A stretch of DNA of 14,650 nt from positions 1 to 14,650 of the forward strand of contig CAJUGL010000074.1 of NCBI GenBank assembly GCA_910586515.1, written 5' to 3'. The position numbers and the translations under genes are program-made. The notes under the pieces were generated by a model. It did no database searches, was not told where the DNA came from, and was given only the letters and a program-made list of their open reading frames with translations. This DNA is from an uncultured Acetatifactor sp. GTDB taxonomy: Bacteria; Bacillota; Clostridia; Lachnospirales; Lachnospiraceae. Below, one piece after another: positions 6,320 to 13,065 of the stretch; position 1 is the stretch's first letter, and each line of letters begins with the position of its first letter.

Positions 6320-7285
6320 TCAGCCGAAAATAGTCTCCACTCCTGCCATCAATTCATCAAAGCTGGCCATGGAATTAATGGTCTGCCGAAACCGGGCTGA
6401 ATGGGGCATCCCGGCCGTATACCAGGCCAGATGCTTTCGCATCTCCCTCACCGCCGTATACTCCCCCTTATGTTCCAGAAGGAGTGAGGCATGTTCCAAT
6501 ATCATGCGTTTTTTCTCCGCGCTGTCCGGCGGTTCCGGCACATGTCCCTCCTCCAGGAAGCGGACCGTGTCCCGAAATATCCAAGGATTCCCCTGGGCCG
6601 CCCGTCCGATCATGACTGCATCACACCCCGTCCGGGCCAGCATCTCTGCCGCCGCCTGAGGGCTGTCCACATCTCCGTTTCCGATCACGGGAATTTTGAC
6701 CGCCTCCTTCACCTGCCGGATGATCTCCCAGTCCGCGCTGCCGCTGTAGTACTGTTCCCTGGTGCGTCCGTGCACCGCTATGGCCGCCGCTCCGCACCCC
6801 TCGGCTATCCTGGCAATCTCCGCCCCATTGCAGTTCGCCTCGTCGAACCCCTTCCGAATCTTCACCGTCACCGGCTTTTTCACCGCCTTCACCAAAGCGG
6901 ACAGAATCTCCTCCACAAGCCGCGGTTCCTTCATCAGAGCGGAACCCTCTCCGTTATTCACCACCTTCGGCACCGGACATCCCATATTGAAATCCAGCAC
7001 GTCAAAGGGGCGCTCCTCAATACGGGCAGCCATATCCGCCACAATCCGGGGATCCGATCCGAATAGCTGCAGAGAAACCGGTCCCTCCTGCGGGTGAATG
7101 GAAAGAAGCTCTTCCGTATTTTTATTCTGATAGTAAATGGCCTTGGCGCTGACCATCTCCGTACACACCATCCCGGCTCCCTCTCTGCTGCACAGCAAAC
7201 GAAATGGCAGGTCTGTCACACCTGCCATGGGAGCCAAGATTACACGATTCTCTAACGTTACACTGCCAATCCTTAATTTTTCCAC
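6320..7285 (-). CDS. dusB: tRNA dihydrouridine synthase, DusB-like
   Basis: A 321-aa flavoenzyme that reduces uridine to dihydrouridine in tRNA using FMN and NADPH. Diagnostic features are APMAGVTDLPFR (18-29), CTEMVSAK (41-48), LQLFGSDP (72-79), the catalytic Cys in DFNMGCPVPKV (C103), KIRKG (about 142-146), HGRTREQYYSG (171-181), VIGNGDV (200-206) and the phosphate-binding GRAAQGNPWIF. The N-terminal TIM barrel is followed by a helical tail with H-x2-WY. Translation begins with GTG at 7285; GGAGG lies about 11 nt before it, directly after the coaX stop. Bacillus and many clostridia carry such a gene near coaX-type or ftsH loci, but here it ends a phospholipid/CoA operon. Confidence 0.95.
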   Translation of the reverse strand: MEKLRIGSVTLENRVILAPMAGVTDLPFRLLCSREGAGMVCTEMVSAKAIYYQNKNTEELLSIHPQEGPVSLQLFGSDPRIVADMAARIEERPFDVLDFNMGCPVPKVVNNGEGSALMKEPRLVEEILSALVKAVKKPVTVKIRKGFDEANCNGAEIARIAEGCGAAAIAVHGRTREQYYSGSADWEIIRQVKEAVKIPVIGNGDVDSPQAAAEMLARTGCDAVMIGRAAQGNPWIFRDTVRFLEEGHVPEPPDSAEKKRMILEHASLLLEHKGEYTAVREMRKHLAWYTAGMPHSARFRQTINSMASFDELMAGVETIFG

Positions 7286-7303
7286 AGCGATTTCCGCCTC
7301 CGC

Positions 7304-8074
7304 TCACTTCCTGTTTTTCTCATAAACAATACGCAGACCCTCCAGCGTCAGGACACTGTCATATACATCAATGGAATCCGTCTCTCCCGCAATCAGCCTT
7401 CCCAGTCCGCCTGTGGCGACCACCTTCAAATTGCCTATGCCGCTCTCTTCCTTTACCTTTTTGATGATATACTCCGTCTGGCCGATCTGCCCGTACACAA
7501 GCCCCGCCTGCATACTGCTGATGGTCTCCTGAGCCAAAATGGACTTCGGCTTTCTGATCTCGATCTTCGGCAGCTTCGCCGCCTGGGTCCAAAGCGCCTC
7601 CGAACTGATGCGGATGCCCGGGGCCGTAATCCCCGCCGCAAACTCTCCCCTCTCGTTGATCAGGTCATAAGTAGTGGCTGTTCCGAAATCCAGCACCAGA
7701 ACCGGTCCGCCGTACTTCTCGTAAGCCGCCACCGCGTCCACCATGCGGTCGGCTCCGATGGCCCTGGGATCCTCGGTAATGATGCGGATGCCCGTCTTTG
7801 TCCCCGGCCCCACCTTCATGGGTCTGGTGCCCGTATACCTGACCAAAGCTCCCATAAGGGAATGCATCACATCCGGCACCACGCTGGCCACGATTGATCC
7901 CTCCAGCGCTTCCTTCTTTATCCCTCTGTCCGCCAGCAGCTGAGTGATCAGCACGCCATATTCGTCGGAAGTCCTGGGAGTCCGCGTCATCATGCGGAAG
8001 GTGGCCCTCAGCGTCTTGCCCTCATATACGCCTATGGTCATATTTATATTTCCCACATCAATTACCAGTATCAC
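7304..8074 (-). CDS. coaX: type III pantothenate kinase
   Basis: A 256-aa member of the ASKHA fold that phosphorylates pantothenate, the first step of coenzyme A synthesis, in the cytosol and with a monovalent cation. Motifs include the phosphate-binding LVIDVGNINMTIGVY (3-17), TRTPRTSDEYG (about 30-40), VGPGTKTG, the pantothenate-binding ADRMVDAVAAY (about 104-114), VLDFGTATTYD with the nucleotide-site Asp, GITAPGI and VATGGLG. Length and order match the family. It starts with GTG at 8074, preceded by GGAGG with a 7-nt spacer, 15 bp after psd. It sits between psd and dus, which suggests co-transcription rather than a pathway link, although CoA feeds acyl-lipid synthesis. Confidence 0.96.
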   Translation of the reverse strand: MILVIDVGNINMTIGVYEGKTLRATFRMMTRTPRTSDEYGVLITQLLADRGIKKEALEGSIVASVVPDVMHSLMGALVRYTGTRPMKVGPGTKTGIRIITEDPRAIGADRMVDAVAAYEKYGGPVLVLDFGTATTYDLINERGEFAAGITAPGIRISSEALWTQAAKLPKIEIRKPKSILAQETISSMQAGLVYGQIGQTEYIIKKVKEESGIGNLKVVATGGLGRLIAGETDSIDVYDSVLTLEGLRIVYEKNRK

Positions 8075-8089
8075 TTGTCATCCTCCGTC

Positions 8090-9001
8090 TCATCTCTTCC
8101 GGAACAGATCACTGCCGTCCGGTTTCCTGCCTGATGTCACGGCATATCCCACGCGCTCTCCCAGCCTTACCCTTGTCTCAATCCCTCCGGCGGAATTCTC
8201 CCTGATGTCCCTGTCCGGGCATACAGTCCCTTTCCGGGTAAGCAGAACCACCGTGGAACCGCCGAAAGCAAAATAGCCCTTCTCCCATCCCCTGCGCACC
8301 CGTTTTCCTCTGGAATGGTTTACGATCTTCCCCACCAGCATGGCTCCTACTTCCATCTGAACCAGCCGGCCGAAATGGGCTGACTGCAGGACACAGAAGG
8401 CTCTTGTATTCTCCTTGTATATCGGATAGCAGTCGTTTGCCACAGGATTCACCGTGTGAAATACGCCGGGAATCTCCTTCTGCAGAATCACCGCCCCCTC
8501 ATCCACATAGATATATCTGTGATAATCCTCCACCTGCAGCCGGAAAATCCACACATAGCCTCCCGCATATTCCGCGGCCAGAGTCCTGTCCCCAAGAAGA
8601 CTCTCCACCGTATATGCAGTGTGTTTGATCTTAAATACGCAATCCCCGGTTATCTTCCGAACGCTGAGTCTGCCGTCGCAGGGACTGACCAGCGCTCCAG
8701 GCTCCCCATTCACGCTTCGAGTCCCCCCTGCCAGCTTTCTGGAAAAGAAATCGTTATAGGAACGATACTCCTTGGGCTGATACTGGCTCATGTCTATGGC
8801 ATGGCCCCGGATAAACCCGGGAATCAGCAGCCGCGAAACCCGGGAATCGGCAGCCCGCCCGCCTATCCGGGAAAACGCCGCAGAAACCAGCGGCCGCAGG
8901 AGCAGCCGGCCTGTCCTATGGGAATACAGCCACTCCAGAATACGGTCCTGGCGGGAATCCTCCTCCGTTATCCTTCCTTCTCTGTCCGCAGTCAAACGCA
9001 T
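8090..9001 (-). CDS. psd: phosphatidylserine decarboxylase proenzyme
   Basis: A 303-aa pyruvoyl-dependent enzyme that converts phosphatidylserine to phosphatidylethanolamine at the membrane. The self-cleavage motif FGGST (GGST form of the family's LGST) places the pyruvoyl-forming Ser at about S249, so the small alpha subunit has about 55 residues and the beta chain about 248. Other family segments are YNDFFSRKL (82-90), VSPCDGRL (Asp of the catalytic triad), FRLQVEDYHRYIY with the conserved His, PGVFHTVNP with the second His, and VEVGAM-like MEVGAMLVGKI. GAGGT precedes the ATG by 7 nt. It lies 10 bp after pssA, so substrate and product enzymes are made together. The longer form with an N-terminal domain is typical of the clostridial type. 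Confidence 0.96.
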   Translation of the reverse strand: MRLTADREGRITEEDSRQDRILEWLYSHRTGRLLLRPLVSAAFSRIGGRAADSRVSRLLIPGFIRGHAIDMSQYQPKEYRSYNDFFSRKLAGGTRSVNGEPGALVSPCDGRLSVRKITGDCVFKIKHTAYTVESLLGDRTLAAEYAGGYVWIFRLQVEDYHRYIYVDEGAVILQKEIPGVFHTVNPVANDCYPIYKENTRAFCVLQSAHFGRLVQMEVGAMLVGKIVNHSRGKRVRRGWEKGYFAFGGSTVVLLTRKGTVCPDRDIRENSAGGIETRVRLGERVGYAVTSGRKPDGSDLFRKR

Positions 9002-9011
9002 TTTCTCTACC

Positions 9012-9677
9012 TCATTTTATACTTCCCCGGGGCGGAAACAGTTTCCACCACCCATGCCCGGCAAACATCATCACCGCCACTGCCGCAGCCACCAAGGCCA
9101 CCAGCAGAAAAACTTCTCTCACAGAAGGCTTTCTCAGCCTGAAATCCAAAATAAACAGAAATCCCACCGCCGCCACCAACAGGTGAAGCGCCACCAGAAA
9201 GACCAGCGTGCTGGGGAACAAAGGGGCAACCACAAACAAAACCGGCAGCGCAATCGACATGGAAGTAATGGGCAATCCCTGATAATACTTCCTCGCCCCC
9301 TCTTCCTTCGCCTGACGCTTTGCCTCCATCACATTGAAATACCCCAGACGTATCAGCCCCGCCAGACCGTACAGCGCCAAAATTGCCATACCGTAGATGC
9401 GGTTCATGCCCATCTTATAGCAGATCACAATGGGAAGCACGCCAAAGCAAACGATATCACAAAGAGAATCTATCTGAATTCCGAAAGCCTGCTCGTCTTC
9501 CGTACGATTCTTTTTCGTCCTGGCAATCTTACCGTCGAACATATCACAGAACCCGGAAAAGGCCAGAAAGAATATCGCCAGACGCAAATGCATCGTTGTC
9601 GCGGAAAAAATACCTGCCACAGCCGAGATAAAACTGATGTAAGTCAGTATCACCGTATAATCATAAAATCCAATCAC
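9012..9677 (-). CDS. pssA: CDP-diacylglycerol--serine O-phosphatidyltransferase
   Basis: A 221-aa integral membrane enzyme making phosphatidylserine from CDP-diacylglycerol and serine. The CDP-alcohol phosphotransferase signature is present: D45-x2-D48-G49-x2-A52-R53, then G66-x3-D70-x3-D74. The spacing between R53 and G66 is 12 residues instead of the usual 8; the inserted stretch is polar (KKNRTEDEQ). About six to seven hydrophobic spans can be drawn (near 8-25, 30-45, 72-88, 92-112, 139-155, 156-176, 186-206). It starts with GTG at 9677 behind GAGGAGG with a 7-nt spacer. Psd follows after 10 bp. The subclass is inferred from size, context and signature; other CDP-alcohol transferases are excluded mainly by the adjacent psd. 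Confidence 0.94.
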   Translation of the reverse strand: MIGFYDYTVILTYISFISAVAGIFSATTMHLRLAIFFLAFSGFCDMFDGKIARTKKNRTEDEQAFGIQIDSLCDIVCFGVLPIVICYKMGMNRIYGMAILALYGLAGLIRLGYFNVMEAKRQAKEEGARKYYQGLPITSMSIALPVLFVVAPLFPSTLVFLVALHLLVAAVGFLFILDFRLRKPSVREVFLLVALVAAAVAVMMFAGHGWWKLFPPRGSIK

Positions 9678-9766
9678 ATGAACTCCTCCTCATTTTATCC
9701 ATTTTTCCACAACGCCCGCATTCCCCAGGGCAAGCATGTCGTGCATGACCTTTTGACCCTGATATC

Positions 9767-9795
9767 ATTTTATACCGCGGCGCGAAAATTGTCTA
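9767..9795 (-). promoter_or_regulatory. promoter of the pssA-psd-coaX-dus operon
   Basis: On the minus strand TAGACA (9790-9795) is followed after 17 bp by TAAAAT (9767-9772), each one base from consensus. The leader to the pssA GTG is about 80 nt. The upstream gene pair could also read through, since no terminator is visible before it. Confidence 0.65.
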
Positions 9796-9826
9796 CCGAA
9801 ACAGAATCCTTTTTACAGGAAATTTG

Positions 9827-9856
9827 TGTTACCGGTAACAGTTACTGTTCACCTTG
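9827..9856. repeat. overlapping palindromes at the ybhN-like stop codon
   Basis: TGTTACCGGTAACA (9827-9840) is a perfect 14-bp palindrome. The adjoining AACAGTTACTGTT (9837-9849) is a second, odd-centred palindrome that covers the TAA stop (9842-9844). Together GTTAC/GTAAC occurs four times in about 20 bp. The loop would be too small for a good terminator and no U-tract follows, so a protein-binding site is possible. It lies about 30 bp upstream of the -35 box of the pssA promoter. Confidence 0.4.
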
Positions 9857-10876
9857 CTCCCGGCGCAGGGTATAATAAATCTGCGCCGCAACGGTAAACA
9901 TAGCGCTGATCAGCAGCTGGCTGTAATACCCAAGCCCCCTGGAAATCACCATGCCGGGCAGAAGCATCCCCTGAAAAACCGTGGGAAAGATCCGCAGAAA
10001 CAGAGCTTCGCTAATCCCCATTCCCCCGGGAAGAGGAAGCATGTCTACGGAGACCGAGATCACCGCCTGCAGCAAAATCACATCCCACACAGCCGTACCC
10101 GACAGACCGAAGGCCAGATACACCACCCAGGTCACCGCAAACAAAGCCAGCCGCTGCGCGAAAGTGATCAGGATCACCCAGAAAATCACTCTCCTGTGTT
10201 TTTCCAGATAAGCCGCAGTCTCCCGATACACCTTCATGGCCTCCTGAAGCTTTCGGCGGCGCTCCTCCTTACGGCGCATGAGACGTATCCTCTCCAGCAG
10301 CCCCATTCCCTTGGTGAGAATGATTTCTGCCAGCACCGGATGAAACACCAGAACCGTCATTAAGGCGACACAGAAGACATTCAGCAGCACCCCCAAATAA
10401 AATACCGGCAAAACCTCCCCCAGATACCGTTCTCTGATCTCCCTTCCGAACAGGAGAATGCCAAGACCTGTCACCACCAATACCAATTTATATGTAATGG
10501 TCACCACCATCAGAATTACCGTGGCAAAGGGAATGGGTATTTTTTCTTTTTTCATATAATAGATCTGCATGGGCTGCCCGCCAGAGGCGGATGGGGTAAT
10601 ACAGCTGAAGAAAAACCCCACGGAAGAGAAGAGAAAACAGATTCGCTTCTTCAGCCGGATGCCGAAAGAGCGCATCATATACCACAGAATCACGGACTCT
10701 CCCCAGATAAAGAAAAATACCAGCCCGACTCCCGGAATCAGCTTCGCTTTATTTACTCCCCGGATCGCCTCCATCATGGCCTCCAGATCTTCTCCATGAA
10801 ATACTCCGTAAACCGTGAGGGCAAAAACCGCCGCAAGAAATAATCCATTTCCGATAATATTCTTTTTGGACTGCAC
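9842..10876 (-). CDS. YbhN/LPG synthase-like flippase-domain membrane protein
   Basis: A 344-aa polytopic membrane protein of the lysylphosphatidylglycerol synthase transmembrane-region family (UPF0104/YbhN-like, related to the MprF flippase domain). It lacks the soluble aminoacyl-transfer domain of MprF. Family motifs are TPSASGGQP (95-103) and PLPGGMGISEA (281-291). Hydrophobic spans fall near 11-27, 47-66, 80-95, 116-142, 156-178, 229-255, 263-282 and 305-335, with a strongly basic cytoplasmic loop near 196-215. The likely role is lipid or polyprenyl-lipid translocation, which is inferred. It starts with GTG at 10876, whose G is the last base of the preceding gene's TAG, with GGGGGAGG 6 nt upstream. 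That overlap implies translational coupling. Confidence 0.85.
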   Translation of the reverse strand: MQSKKNIIGNGLFLAAVFALTVYGVFHGEDLEAMMEAIRGVNKAKLIPGVGLVFFFIWGESVILWYMMRSFGIRLKKRICFLFSSVGFFFSCITPSASGGQPMQIYYMKKEKIPIPFATVILMVVTITYKLVLVVTGLGILLFGREIRERYLGEVLPVFYLGVLLNVFCVALMTVLVFHPVLAEIILTKGMGLLERIRLMRRKEERRRKLQEAMKVYRETAAYLEKHRRVIFWVILITFAQRLALFAVTWVVYLAFGLSGTAVWDVILLQAVISVSVDMLPLPGGMGISEALFLRIFPTVFQGMLLPGMVISRGLGYYSQLLISAMFTVAAQIYYTLRREQGEQ

Positions 10877-11595
10877 TAGGCGCCTCCCCCTTCAGAAAGA
10901 AGTTTTCCCCTGTTCCCATGATTTTTATGACCGGATAATCTATCCAATACCTTCTCATAAGTCCCCCATACCCTGGGGCGCTTTCCTATCCAGAGGCACA
11001 GCTCCGCCAGAAAGATTCCGCCGAATACGTCTGGAATGACATGCTGCTTCGTGGTCAGGGTAGAAATGCATACCAGCAAAGCCATCACACAGGACGCCCC
11101 CCTGTACCAGCGGGGAATGTAACTTTTTCCCCTCATTCCGATATAACAGAACCAGCTCACCAGACAATGAATCGAGGGAAACAGATTATCCGCCGCGTCC
11201 ACCCTGTACAGACCTGCCACCACCTGATTCCACAGCCCTTCCGCCTCCACCAGGGGCCTGGTATTGGTGGTAGGATATATCAGGTAGCAGGCAAAGCAGA
11301 TCAGCCTGGACAGAAAATCCGCCGCAAAAAACTGACAGACCTCCCGTTTCCCCTGCCTCGCAATCAAAATATAATTGACAATCCAGAACAGATAGCAGCC
11401 CAGGTAAATCGCCACGGTAAACGGCAGAAACGGTATCATCTCATCTATTCTTCCCTGGATATTGTGATGCGGCCATTTACCTGCGATCAGTCTTGCTCCG
11501 CCGTACACCGAAAAATTCAACACTACCGCGACAAGCAGCGGGACCACACCATAATTCGGAATCAGATTTCTCAATATTTTTCGCATTTTTCCCAT
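10876..11595 (-). CDS. PAP2-superfamily membrane phosphatase
   Basis: A 239-aa membrane protein with the PAP2/acid phosphatase triad: N-T-R113-P114 for motif 1 (the usual upstream Lys is not evident), F-P-S141-I-H143 for motif 2, and T182-K-Q-H185-x3-D189 for motif 3. The third motif has Lys where many members have Arg. Five to six spans (near 14-32, 58-80, 92-108, 140-155, 165-182, 190-205) fit the family. The likely substrate is a lipid phosphate such as phosphatidate, phosphatidylglycerophosphate or undecaprenyl diphosphate; the form without the Lys resembles the inositol phosphorylceramide synthase-like branch, so head-group transfer is also possible. AGGAG lies 6 nt before the ATG. It heads a two-gene unit with the flippase-like gene. 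Confidence 0.88.
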   Translation of the reverse strand: MGKMRKILRNLIPNYGVVPLLVAVVLNFSVYGGARLIAGKWPHHNIQGRIDEMIPFLPFTVAIYLGCYLFWIVNYILIARQGKREVCQFFAADFLSRLICFACYLIYPTTNTRPLVEAEGLWNQVVAGLYRVDAADNLFPSIHCLVSWFCYIGMRGKSYIPRWYRGASCVMALLVCISTLTTKQHVIPDVFGGIFLAELCLWIGKRPRVWGTYEKVLDRLSGHKNHGNRGKLLSEGGGA

Positions 11596-11682
11596 GTTGT
11601 TCTCCTGTTTCCTCCTCTTGTCACCGGCAGGCTGTCTTGCGCCCGCCCCGCATATTTTCAGCCGTTCCCGGCTCCGAATATG

Positions 11683-11711
11683 ACTATATCAAAAAAACGA
11701 AAGCGCCTCAA
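11683..11711 (-). promoter_or_regulatory. promoter of the PAP2-flippase unit
   Basis: On the minus strand TTGAGG (11706-11711) is followed after 17 bp by TATAGT (11683-11688), which also carries an extended -10 TG one base upstream. The leader is about 80 nt. Confidence 0.65.
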
Positions 11712-11842
11712 TATGTTTTTTTATATCTTTAACAAATCTTTAGAGAATATTTACTTTGCCGAAAATCCTGTCCTTATTCCCAATCTTATGCCCAAAAGCT
11801 TCTCCAAAAAACGATAAACAATACCCGGAAAGGGGGAATCTG

Positions 11843-11865
11843 AAAAAGGCGCCGTAGGCGCCTTT
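11843..11865 (-). terminator. rho-independent terminator downstream of yitT
   Basis: On the minus strand AAAGGCGCC, loop TAC, GGCGCCTTT forms a 9-bp stem followed by further T residues (TTTTT in total at 11847-11843). It lies about 140 bp after the yitT stop, an unusually long trailer. Confidence 0.85.
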
Positions 11866-11889
11866 CTGATTCTCTGTTTATATTTCAAT

Positions 11890-11992
11890 CGAGTAGGGGC
11901 GATTTTATCCCTACTCGCCGCGCGGCCCGTGCGCCGCTTCTGCGGCAAACTTCCGGGTGCGAGAAGCCGCACTTTGCGCATGGGCCTGCGCA
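11890..11992 (-). repeat. array of consecutive hairpins after yitT, possible structured RNA or dispersed repeat
   Basis: Perfect inverted repeats follow one another: CGAGTAGGG/CCCTACTCG (11890-11898 with 11909-11917, 10-nt loop), the palindrome CCGCGCGG (11918-11925), GCCGC/GCGGC (11933-11946, 4-nt loop), GTGCG/CGCAC (11957-11972, 6-nt loop) and TGCGCA/TGCGCA (11975-11992, 6-nt loop). With the terminator at 11843-11865 this makes a roughly 150-nt, hairpin-rich segment. It is GC-richer than the neighbouring spacer. The strand is given as that of the terminator; all inverted repeats are strand-symmetric. Confidence 0.55.
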
Positions 11993-12003
11993 TAAAACAA
12001 ACG

Positions 12004-12873
12004 CTACAGCGCATGCTTATCCATGGAAAATCCTCTCCCCTTCACCTCGCTGACTCTGGTAATGACCATAAAGCTGTTTGGATCAATACCCTGGACGATC
12101 TTTTGCAGCTTAAACAGCTCCCGGTTGGAGATCACGCTGAAAATCACCTGGGTCTTATCATGAAGATAACCCCCTTCCGCTTCCAGAAGCGTCACGCCCC
12201 GGTCAAGCTGCTTCAGGATAGCCTGCTGTATAGCCCCGGACTGATTGCTGATGATCTTCACTTCTGTCTGTGTGGTGCCGATCATCAGCATTTTGTCCAA
12301 CGCAATGGAAGAGACCATCACAAACAGAATGCTGTACAGAATATTCTCCGCCTCATGCAGAGGAGCCTGCACCAGCAGAATCGTCACGTCAAAGGCATAG
12401 AGACTCACCGACACGGGAATCCGGAAATATTTGAATAAAACCAGCGGCGGAATATCCATCCCTCCGGTGGACGCTCCTGTCCGGATTACAATCCCCAGGG
12501 CGATCCCCACCCCCAGTCCGGAAAAAATGGTGCACAGCAGCAGATCCTGCGTCAGCACAAAATCACCGAAGACCCGGTCCATCACTTCCAGCGCCGCCGG
12601 CATCAGAAAAGTGCTCAGCAGCGTATTTACCACAAAGGCCTTCCCCAACACAAAAAATCCCAGAATCAGCATTCCCACGTTCACCGCAAGCAAAACGCCG
12701 GAAACCGACAGCCCTGTCATATGATGTGTGGCCAAGGCGATTCCCGTAGCGCCCCCGCTGGCCAGATTCGCCGGAAGCAAAAACAGCTTCAGTGTCAGCG
12801 CATATAAAATATTCCCCAGAAAAATGGCGCCAATGGAACGCGCCGACCAATTCATGTGTAATTTATCATCCAT
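12004..12873 (-). CDS. YitT-family membrane protein with DUF2179 domain
   Basis: A 289-aa protein of normal length for the YitT family. The N-terminal 200 residues hold about five to six hydrophobic spans (near 13-34, 40-50 partly, 57-77, 82-98, 110-131, 153-170, 178-196) with family signatures LASGGATGIAL (37-47) and RTGASTGGMDIP (131-142). The C-terminal soluble part (about 205-280, DUF2179) includes RGVTLLEAEGGY (about 225-236), a cytoplasmic ligand-binding-like fold. The biochemical role of the family is unsettled. GGGAAGAGGGT lies just before the ATG, though the spacing is short. It has its own promoter (12944-12972) and a terminator (11843-11865), so it is probably monocistronic. Confidence 0.93.
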   Translation of the reverse strand: MDDKLHMNWSARSIGAIFLGNILYALTLKLFLLPANLASGGATGIALATHHMTGLSVSGVLLAVNVGMLILGFFVLGKAFVVNTLLSTFLMPAALEVMDRVFGDFVLTQDLLLCTIFSGLGVGIALGIVIRTGASTGGMDIPPLVLFKYFRIPVSVSLYAFDVTILLVQAPLHEAENILYSILFVMVSSIALDKMLMIGTTQTEVKIISNQSGAIQQAILKQLDRGVTLLEAEGGYLHDKTQVIFSVISNRELFKLQKIVQGIDPNSFMVITRVSEVKGRGFSMDKHAL

Positions 12874-12943
12874 ACCCTCTTCCCGCCCTTTTTTCCCGTT
12901 CTGCTACGGTTCTTCCTGATGTGCTTCTGAATTTCCGTATATT

Positions 12944-12972
12944 ATTCTACCGCATTTCCCGCCAAACCGCAA
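12944..12972 (-). promoter_or_regulatory. promoter of yitT
   Basis: On the minus strand TTGCGG (12967-12972) is followed after 17 bp by TAGAAT (12944-12949). The -10 has one mismatch and the -35 keeps the TTG core. The leader is about 65 nt. Confidence 0.55.
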
Positions 12973-12994
12973 CGCCTTTCGTCCCGCATAATCA

Positions 12995-13065
12995 CCGGCA
13001 GCCTCTTTTGCTTTTACTACTCACTCCGTTCACAGCGTCCAATAGCCGGCAGCCTCTTTTACTTT
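12995..13065. repeat. 20-nt direct repeat at the MATE gene 3' end
   Basis: The 20-base unit beginning CCGGCAGCCTCTTTT occurs at 12995-13014 and again at 13046-13065, with one mismatch, 51 bp apart. The right copy covers the TAA stop (13059-13061) and the last codons of the MATE gene, so the left copy looks like a short duplication of the gene's end. No hairpin or U-tract suggests a terminator here. Confidence 0.7.

Larger units (their letters stand above)
11596..12003. other. 408-bp intergenic region with promoter, terminator and hairpins
   Basis: From left to right the gap holds the PAP2 leader and promoter (11683-11711), an AT-rich stretch without clear features (11712-11842), the yitT terminator (11843-11865) and an array of inverted repeats (11890-11992). 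Reading frames across it look like chance and none has a ribosome site. Confidence 0.6.

Noticed and set aside
4637..6400. 587-codon open frame on the plus strand
   Set aside because: It lies antisense to greA and the 335-aa gene, has low-complexity Leu/Pro/Arg/His-rich composition, and no ribosome site; it is a shadow of codon bias.
11751..12014. 87-codon basic open frame across the hairpin array
   Set aside because: It overlaps the yitT end, runs through the hairpins and terminator and lacks a ribosome site; more likely non-coding.
12874..13058. Terminator between the MATE gene and yitT
   Set aside because: No stem followed by a U-tract could be found; only the direct repeat is present.
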